Position numbers and translations under genes: made by a program
The notes under the pieces: generated by a model
What the model was told of the DNA's origin: nothing
The model's database searches: none
What the model saw: only the letters and a program-made list of their open reading frames with translations
Shown: positions 1-4,702 of the stretch, piece after piece
Layout: each line of letters opens with the position of its first letter
Position numbering within the stretch: the first letter of the stretch is position 1
NCBI GenBank assembly: GCA_009885415.1
Contig: VFKU01000020.1
Span: 1 to 5,383 of the forward strand
Source of the DNA: Rhodothermota bacterium
GTDB taxonomy: Bacteria > Hydrogenedentota > Hydrogenedentia > Hydrogenedentales > GCA-2746185
Direction: 5' to 3'
DNA length: 5,383 bases

Positions 1-119
1 ACACCCGGCACCGCGCGGCGCTGAATCCACCGCTGCAACACGCCCATGAAGGCCCCGGTGTCAACGCCCTCCGCGCTCTTCGCGAAAATCTTCAGGTCTA
101 TCTGCTTCAATTCGTCCAT
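1..119 (-). CDS. Partial hypothetical protein (N-terminal 39 residues)
   Basis: The reading frame starts at ATG (117-119, minus strand) and runs off the left edge, so only about 39 residues are visible. They begin MDELKQIDLKIFAKSAEG and continue through a segment containing FMGVLQRWIQRR. The frame is open further upstream as far as a TAG near 206-208, but that part encodes an Arg/Ala/His-rich low-complexity peptide from a tandem repeat and has no ATG, GTG or TTG. ATG at 119 is therefore the best start, although the Shine-Dalgarno signal is poor (a GGGAG lies rather far upstream). The pattern 'IDLKIFAK..-VDTGAF--VL-RWIQ' reminds me of a short, widespread uncharacterised bacterial family with an N-terminal 'F-----FHRWIQ' stretch, but its more diagnostic part would lie outside the window. 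It follows the reductase gene on the same strand after 160 bp. No function is assigned. Confidence 0.62.
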   Translation of the reverse strand, partial: MDELKQIDLKIFAKSAEGVDTGAFMGVLQRWIQRRAVPG

Positions 120-150
120 GATGTGCTTGCGCGTCTCCCGTTCTGAAAAC

Positions 151-186
151 TGTCGAGCACGAGCACGATGACGCGCACGAGCACGA
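151..186. repeat. 18-bp imperfect tandem repeat (two copies, GAGCAC-rich)
   Basis: Two adjacent 18-bp units, TGTCGAGCACGAGCACGA (151-168) and TGACGCGCACGAGCACGA (169-186), match at 16 of 18 positions. Each contains shorter GAGCAC/GCACGA hexamer repeats. The repeat lies just upstream of the start of the leftmost gene, in the gap downstream of the reductase. It looks like slippage-type low-complexity DNA. No regulatory function can be read from it. Confidence 0.7.
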
Positions 187-215
187 CTATGAATCGATCG
201 AACCTATCCCAACAC

Positions 216-255
216 TGTCATTGCGAGGAGCGGGGTCTGCGACGAAGCAATCTCG
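216..255. repeat. Dispersed palindromic-type repeat element
   Basis: The segment TGTCATTGCGAGGAGC followed by GACGAAGCAATCTC closely resembles the 'CATTGCGAG...GAAGCAATCTC' repeats scattered through intergenic DNA of many bacteria, which give spurious 'CEERSDEAIS'-like peptides. The ends ATTGC (220-224) and GCAAT (247-251) are inverted repeats flanking an imperfect, GC-rich centre. It begins about 25 bp downstream of the reductase stop codon. Membership of that repeat class rests on remembered resemblance; copy number in the genome cannot be seen here. Confidence 0.6.
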
Positions 256-279
256 TCCGCCGAAATCCCCGCGCTACTC

Positions 280-2538
280 TCAAACCTTAATCCCGCTGAT
301 CTCTTTCTGCATCCGCGACTGGCAGTCGTGCGCGGCCTCGATGAAAAGCTGCGCCTCCTCGACCACCTGCCGCGCGGCCTCGCGATCCACGCCTTTCGCC
401 CCGCGCGCATGACGCACGAAGAGGTAGTCCGCGAAATTCGCCCCGGCGAACTTCGCCACGAAAAGTTTCGTATCGACGAAGCGCCCGCGAAACTCGCTGA
501 CGACGCGCTCGGCGTCGTTCGGCACGTCCAGCCACTTCGTCTTCACCAGCGCCTTCGCCGCCGAGAGCATCGCCTGATACGCCATCGCGTCCGCCTGCGG
601 AAACTTGCCCTCTTCGAGCAACACCGAGGCCTCGAAGGCCTCGCGCTCGGACTCCGCCAAATTGAAGTCCACCAAACTCACCACCTCGCCCGCGCACTCG
701 CCCTTGCCGCGATCGCCGTGGGTGTATTCGCGCGTATCGCCCCAGTCCTGATAGAAACCGGGGTCCACTTCGTGCGACGGCACCTCGGCCAGATCGTCGA
801 ACATGTCCTTCAGCTCTCGCTTGCCGAGCCGCTTGATGTACGCCTGGAAAGTCTCGCCGGCCGTCCGCTCGCGCGCGTAGCGCCCCGTAATGCGATCGAC
901 CACCTCGGGGATGTTCTTCGACGGAATCGCTGCGACCGCAAGCCCATACGACGCCGCGTTCTCGGTCCACTGTCCGCCGAGGATCACCTGGAAGTGCGGC
1001 ACCGAGCGGCCCGCGACGTTGCGGTTCACGCCATAAAACCCGATGTCGGAAATGTGGTGCTGGCCGCAGGAATTGAAGCAGCCGCTGATCTTGATATGTA
1101 GCTTGCCGATCGCCTCATCTAGCATCGCGTTCTTTTGCGTGAGCCGCTTGCGCAACTCCGCCGCGAGCCCACGGCTTGACGAAATCCCCAGCTTGCAGGA
1201 ATCGGTCCCCGGGCAGGCCGTCACGTCGACGATCGTCTTCGCGCCCGGCTCGGCCAGGCCGATTGCCGCCAGGTCGCTGTAGAACTTCACAATGTCCGCC
1301 TCAGGGATGAAGCGGAACAACAGATTCTGGTCCACCGTCGCGCGGATCGTGTCGCCGCAATACTTCCGCGCGAGATCCGCCAGCCGCCGCGCCTGCGCCG
1401 ACGAGAAGTCACCCAGCGGCAGCGTGATCACCGCCGCAACATAGCCCGGCTGCCGCTGCGGGTATACGTTCGTCGCGCGCCACGCCGCGAAACCCGCCGG
1501 CAACGCCGCGCCGTTCAACGCCTTGCCAGGGTGCAGCGGCTGGTCGTTCATCCCGTCGCGCAGTTCCTCGATCAAGCCGGCCCAGCGCGGGTCGAAGGGC
1601 ATGATGACCATTTCTTTGCGCACTTCCTCGCGGAATTTCTCGATGCCAAGCTTGGCGACGACGAACTTGATGCGCGCCCGCGCGCGGTTCTTCTTTTCGC
1701 CAAGCCGCGCGAACACGCGCGCGATTCCCTGTGCGACCGGGAGCAGTTCATGCTCGGGCACGAATTCGTCGAAAAGTTTCGCGTCGTGCGGCACGGCGCC
1801 GAGCCCGCCGCCAACGTACACGCTGAAGCCGCGCACGGCCTTGCCGTCGATGTGCTTCACCTTGGCCACCGCGCCGAAATCGTGCATGTTCACCAGCCCG
1901 CAAGCGTGGTGCGCGCAGCCGGAAAAGGCCGGCTTGAACTTGCGTCCAAAGTCCATCGTATCGGGATGGCCCAGCAAGAATTTCATCAACGCCTGGGCAT
2001 AAGGCGTCACATCGAAAGTCTCGTCCGTGCAAATGCCGGAGTAGGGGCACGCGGTCACATTGCGCACCGCATTGCCGCAGGCCTCGCGCGTCGTGATCCC
2101 CACCGCCGCGAGCCGCCGGAAATAGTCCGGCGCGGTCTCGATGTGGATGTAGTGCATTTGGATGTCCTGCCGGGTCGTCACGTGCAGGTTGTTGACCGAG
2201 TATTCCTCGGCGAGATCGGCCATCACATCGAGTTGTTCGGCGCTCAGTCCGCCGAAAGGAATCTTGATCCGGATCATGCCCGGTGCGTCGAAAAAGGTCT
2301 CGGGGCCCTTCGTCAGGCTGCGCCCGAAATCGATCGCGCGCTGCTCGATACCGTCGTGCCGCTGGCCGTTGTCGTAGCGCTGGCCGTAGGCCCCGCGCCG
2401 CAGGCGCTGCTCGGCGAAAATCTTCTCCTCGAGCTCGCCGCGCTTGCGCAGCTCCATCTGCGCTTCGAATATATCGATCTCGCGCGCGAGCTCCGGCTCG
2501 GTCCGCGCCGCCAGTTTCTCTTTCCATGTCGTCGTCAT
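280..2538 (-). CDS. Siroheme/[4Fe-4S] sulfite (or nitrite) reductase with C-terminal helical extension
   Basis: This 752-residue protein is predicted to carry out six-electron reduction of sulfite to sulfide (or nitrite to ammonia) in the cytoplasm, probably with ferredoxin, since no flavoprotein domain or subunit is visible. It shows the duplicated architecture of the family: a first ferredoxin-like half domain and siroheme-binding region (about 80-310) and a second copy (about 360-560). Siroheme/anion-binding residues are visible: R123 in TTRQDIQMH, R159 in RNVTACPYS, and K200/K202 in GRKFKPAFSGC. The siroheme-bridged cluster ligands are C442 and C448 (ACPGTDSC) and C487 and C491 (GCFNSC). 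K-F-K is the sulfite-reductase pattern; plant-type nitrite reductases have K-W-N, so sulfite is favoured. Residues about 615-752 form an extra, probably alpha-helical domain resembling HEPN-type bundles (AYQAMLSAAKALV; a C-terminal AAR-V-EEAQLFIEAAH), without a convincing R-x4-6-H nuclease motif. ATG at 2538 is preferred because AGAGGTGA precedes it by 5 nt; the 40-codon upstream extension is Arg-rich and overlaps the previous gene's stop. It lies 67 bp downstream of the methyltransferase/ATP-grasp gene and is probably cotranscribed with it. Reductase identity is firm; substrate is inferred. Confidence 0.93.
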   Translation of the reverse strand: MTTTWKEKLAARTEPELAREIDIFEAQMELRKRGELEEKIFAEQRLRRGAYGQRYDNGQRHDGIEQRAIDFGRSLTKGPETFFDAPGMIRIKIPFGGLSAEQLDVMADLAEEYSVNNLHVTTRQDIQMHYIHIETAPDYFRRLAAVGITTREACGNAVRNVTACPYSGICTDETFDVTPYAQALMKFLLGHPDTMDFGRKFKPAFSGCAHHACGLVNMHDFGAVAKVKHIDGKAVRGFSVYVGGGLGAVPHDAKLFDEFVPEHELLPVAQGIARVFARLGEKKNRARARIKFVVAKLGIEKFREEVRKEMVIMPFDPRWAGLIEELRDGMNDQPLHPGKALNGAALPAGFAAWRATNVYPQRQPGYVAAVITLPLGDFSSAQARRLADLARKYCGDTIRATVDQNLLFRFIPEADIVKFYSDLAAIGLAEPGAKTIVDVTACPGTDSCKLGISSSRGLAAELRKRLTQKNAMLDEAIGKLHIKISGCFNSCGQHHISDIGFYGVNRNVAGRSVPHFQVILGGQWTENAASYGLAVAAIPSKNIPEVVDRITGRYARERTAGETFQAYIKRLGKRELKDMFDDLAEVPSHEVDPGFYQDWGDTREYTHGDRGKGECAGEVVSLVDFNLAESEREAFEASVLLEEGKFPQADAMAYQAMLSAAKALVKTKWLDVPNDAERVVSEFRGRFVDTKLFVAKFAGANFADYLFVRHARGAKGVDREAARQVVEEAQLFIEAAHDCQSRMQKEISGIKV

Positions 2539-2543
2539 CGTTG

Positions 2544-2551
2544 TCACCTCT
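2544..2551 (-). promoter_or_regulatory. Strong Shine-Dalgarno site that fixes the reductase start
   Basis: Read on the minus strand, AGAGGTGA lies 5 nt (CAACG) before ATG at 2536-2538, a strong match to the 16S anti-Shine-Dalgarno sequence. It supports the MTTTWKEK start over the longer open frame that continues upstream to 2658. Confidence 0.8.
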
Positions 2552-2578
2552 CGGAATAAAGTCTGTGTATCCAACCGC

Positions 2579-2598
2579 GGTCGCGCGGGAGCGCGACC
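2579..2598. repeat. Perfect 8-bp-stem palindrome in the reductase leader
   Basis: GGTCGCGC (2579-2586) and GCGCGACC (2591-2598) form a perfect 8-bp stem around a 4-nt loop (GGGA on plus, TCCC on minus). It lies between the stop of the methyltransferase/ATP-grasp gene (2606) and the reductase start (2538), with the stem ending 40 nt before the ATG. There is no U-rich tract directly after it, so it is not a standard intrinsic terminator. It may be a REP-like dispersed palindrome or an mRNA-processing or stability hairpin. The inverted repeat is seen directly; its role is unknown. Confidence 0.65.
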
Positions 2599-2605
2599 CT
2601 CCCAA

Positions 2606-4558
2606 TCAACTCGCCATCGCCTGCATTGCGACCGTCGCCGCCTGCGGCGCGAGCGCATAGCGCGCCTGCGCCGCGTCGAGGATCAGCCGCAGCATGTCGG
2701 CGTAGGTCATACCGGCGTACCCGGCCATGATGTTCATCTTCCCGTCCCAGCACCAGCCGGGGTTCGGGTTCGCCTCGAGCAATTTGATCTCGCCGTTCGC
2801 GTCCGCGCGAAAATCGAAACGCGCGTAGTCGCGGCAATCGAGCCGCTCGAAGAGCAACTGCGCGCGATCGATCAGCGTGCGCTTTTTCTGCTCGGAAAGT
2901 TTCGCTTCGTGATACTTGATCTCCGACCAATACGGCGACTCCGGGTCCCATTTCGACTCGTAGCCCAGAATCCGCGGCAGGCCGGACTCTAGCCCCGAGT
3001 AGTCCACCTCGAGCACGGGCAGAATCGTCATCTGCATGCCCGGATTCCCGATGATGCCGACCGTGTACTCTTGGCCGTTGAGAAACTCCTGCACCAAAAT
3101 ATCGCGATCGGGGAAGGTCGCGCGCAGGTGCTCCCAATAAGCCATGAACTCCTGCTGATTGCTCACGACAGAGTCCTTCGTGATCCCCAGGCTCGAATCG
3201 CCCGCGTTCGGTTTGAGCAGCACGGGGAAAATCGACGGCAGCGTGGCGGCCTGGTCGTCCGAGCCGTGGAAAGTCTCGAGCGGCACCGGAATGTCGAGCG
3301 GCTCCGCGATCGCGCGCACGTAGGACTTGTTGAAGCACATGCCCAGCGTGCAGGGGCCGGCGCCGCTGTACGGTATGCCGAGCATCTCGAAGAGCGCCGG
3401 CACGTGCAATTCCTTGAACGCATCGTTTTTATAGCCCTCGTCGCACAGATTCAGAACGAACTGCGGCTTCTCTTTCCGCAAGAAATCGATCAGCCCGGAG
3501 TGATCGCTGAAATACGTAAACGAATACTCCTTCAACTCGTCGAGCGCCGCCTTCAGCCGGTTGATGGTGTCGAAATCGGCCGCGTTGAACTGGCCGCCGA
3601 GCTTGACCAGGTCCGGCATGCTTGGATCGCCGAAGAGCACCGTCACCTTAGGAATGTAGGCCCCGCGCCGCGCCACCGGCAAGCTCGCCGCCGGCGCCCG
3701 CGCAACGATGAACATGCGGTTCGCCATCATCCCCAGATCCTGGTTGCGGTCCGAGAGGGCGCTCGGCGCTTCCTCGCGGCGGATCTCGACGAAGCCCATG
3801 CGCGCGAGCAGCGCGCGAATTTCCTCGAAAGTGTACAAGCGCTCGGCGTAGAACTGGTCCGCGATTACGCCCTTCTCCGCATGCGTCACCACTTCACGCG
3901 AGATCAACCGGTGGCCGTCCGACGCAATCGCGCGCTCGCGGCACACGAAATGGTTCTGGTCGATCCATTCCCACGTGCGCGGCTCGAAGTTCTCCCGCAT
4001 CCACGCCCCGTTCACCAGGTCGAGCACCACGGTGCCGCCGGGCTTCAGTATCCGCCGCACGGCGCGCAGCACCGCCACGTCGTCCTCCGCGCGCTCGAAG
4101 TAGCCAAAGGAATTCCCGAAGAGCGTCACGCAATCGGCCGAGGCCGGCGGATAGCGGAACTTGCGCGCGTCGCCTTCCTTAAAGCCGATGTTCAGCCCCA
4201 TCTTCTGTCCGCGCCTGCGAGCGAGCCGCACGAGGTAGCGCGAGCGATCCACACCGGTCACCTTCGTGAACCCGCGCGTGCCCAGCTCGATCGCGTGCCG
4301 GCCCTGGCCGCAGCAGAGATCCACGATCTCTGCCTCGGGGCCCAGGCCCGTCAGCTCGAGCATCCGGCTGATGTCCTGAATCGTATTTTGGTGGTTCTCC
4401 ACCACATCGCCGTCGGTCTTGAGGTACACCGCGTTGAACAAGGTCCGCCACCACTCGGCCGGCAGATGGCGTTCGAGATCGGAAATGGGCCCCAGCGTGC
4501 GCGGGCTGCCCTGCGAGGGCGCCGGCGACGCCGGGTTCGGAGTTCCAGGCGCTGACAT
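2606..4558 (-). CDS. Class I SAM methyltransferase fused to D-Ala-D-Ala-ligase-like ATP-grasp enzyme
   Basis: This is a 650-residue two-domain protein. Residues 1-25 are a Pro/Ser-rich, probably disordered tail. The methyltransferase covers about 30-288: motif I is VDLCCGQGRHA (79-89), the post-I acidic residue is in TGVD (101-104), motif IV is DCVTLFGNSFGYF (142-154), and LKPGGTVVLDL is at 171-181. The ATP-grasp part runs from about 302 to 635, with a pre-ATP-grasp segment (VTVLFGDPS...NLCDEGYKNDAF) followed by LFEMLGIPYSGAGP (389-402). Expected nucleotide and Mg residues are present: K411 (FNKSYV), K449 and S455/S456 (LLKPNAGDSSLGI), E490 and E497 (VQEFLNGQEYTVG), R580/D582 (ARFDF), and E595/N597 (LLEANPNPGW). 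K536 lies in an omega-loop-like YESKWDPES. The protein therefore probably makes an amide or peptide bond via an acyl-phosphate and methylates a related substrate. Acceptor-site sequence after EANPNP differs from true Ddl, so cell-wall D-Ala-D-Ala synthesis is unlikely. ATG at 4558 is chosen because AGAAGGA lies 10 nt upstream; earlier in-frame starts fall in or beside a hairpin. It sits 144 bp after moeB and 67 bp before the reductase. Domain calls are secure; substrates are unknown. Confidence 0.9.
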   Translation of the reverse strand: MSAPGTPNPASPAPSQGSPRTLGPISDLERHLPAEWWRTLFNAVYLKTDGDVVENHQNTIQDISRMLELTGLGPEAEIVDLCCGQGRHAIELGTRGFTKVTGVDRSRYLVRLARRRGQKMGLNIGFKEGDARKFRYPPASADCVTLFGNSFGYFERAEDDVAVLRAVRRILKPGGTVVLDLVNGAWMRENFEPRTWEWIDQNHFVCRERAIASDGHRLISREVVTHAEKGVIADQFYAERLYTFEEIRALLARMGFVEIRREEAPSALSDRNQDLGMMANRMFIVARAPAASLPVARRGAYIPKVTVLFGDPSMPDLVKLGGQFNAADFDTINRLKAALDELKEYSFTYFSDHSGLIDFLRKEKPQFVLNLCDEGYKNDAFKELHVPALFEMLGIPYSGAGPCTLGMCFNKSYVRAIAEPLDIPVPLETFHGSDDQAATLPSIFPVLLKPNAGDSSLGITKDSVVSNQQEFMAYWEHLRATFPDRDILVQEFLNGQEYTVGIIGNPGMQMTILPVLEVDYSGLESGLPRILGYESKWDPESPYWSEIKYHEAKLSEQKKRTLIDRAQLLFERLDCRDYARFDFRADANGEIKLLEANPNPGWCWDGKMNIMAGYAGMTYADMLRLILDAAQARYALAPQAATVAMQAMAS

Positions 4559-4568
4559 CTTCAGCGGG

Positions 4569-4575
4569 TCCTTCT
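4569..4575 (-). promoter_or_regulatory. Shine-Dalgarno site for the methyltransferase/ATP-grasp gene
   Basis: AGAAGGA on the minus strand lies 10 nt before ATG at 4556-4558. The spacing is slightly long but acceptable. The alternative upstream starts (ATG at 4616-4618, GTG at 4634-4636) have no comparable site, and the GTG overlaps the hairpin loop. Confidence 0.55.
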
Positions 4576-4622
4576 CGGTTGGACGCACGACGATTCCGCC
4601 GAGTCCCCCCGGCGCCATAGAG

Positions 4623-4651
4623 CACGGCCCCCGCACGAAGCGGGGGCCGTG
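4623..4651. terminator. Strong GC hairpin between moeB and the fusion gene (terminator-like, no U-tract)
   Basis: CACGGCCCCCGC (4623-4634) and GCGGGGGCCGTG (4640-4651) form a perfect 12-bp stem around a 5-nt loop (ACGAA on plus, TTCGT on minus). It starts about 50 nt downstream of the moeB stop codon and ends about 65 nt before the next ATG. On the minus strand the stem is followed by CTCTATGG rather than a run of T, so classical Rho-independent termination is doubtful. It could be a leaky terminator, a 3'-end-protecting hairpin, or a REP-type palindrome. No other clear signal is seen in this 144-bp gap apart from a small TGCGC/GCGCA palindrome at 4684-4697. Confidence 0.6.
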
Positions 4652-4702
4652 GAAATCAACACACTTCGCGCGCGAGACGTTCGTGCGCCCCGGCGCAATG
4701 CG

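Noticed and set aside
187..215. Possible promoter for the leftmost gene (TTGGGA, 17 bp, TAGTCG on the minus strand)
   Set aside because: Spacing is right but the -10 hexamer is poor and the context is repetitive; support is too weak to list as a feature.
249..262. 14-bp identity AATCTCGTCCGCCG also found near 5009-5022
   Set aside because: The second copy lies within the moeB coding region (ADEIS) and the similarity does not extend, so chance resemblance is more likely than a repeat or attachment site.
1531..2559. 342-codon open frame on the plus strand
   Set aside because: It is antisense to the reductase gene, whose minus-strand frame has complete catalytic motifs; composition is shadow-like (many His/Arg/Ala/Val) and no family is recognisable.
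2539..2580. Possible promoter in front of the reductase (TTGGAT and TTTATT on the minus strand)
   Set aside because: The two hexamer-like sequences are only 8 bp apart, too close for a sigma-70-type promoter.
2539..2658. 40-codon N-terminal extension of the reductase
   Set aside because: It would overlap the end of the upstream gene, encodes an Arg-rich stretch and a palindrome, and ignores the strong Shine-Dalgarno site at 2544-2551.
3071..4555. 494-codon open frame on the plus strand
   Set aside because: It is exactly antisense to the methyltransferase/ATP-grasp gene, has Arg/His/Glu/Ala-rich low-information composition typical of GC-rich shadow frames, and shows no recognisable motif.
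4559..4636. 26-codon N-terminal extension of the methyltransferase/ATP-grasp protein (GTG at 4634-4636 or ATG at 4616-4618)
   Set aside because: The GTG lies in the hairpin at 4623-4651, and neither start has a Shine-Dalgarno site, whereas ATG at 4558 has AGAAGGA upstream.
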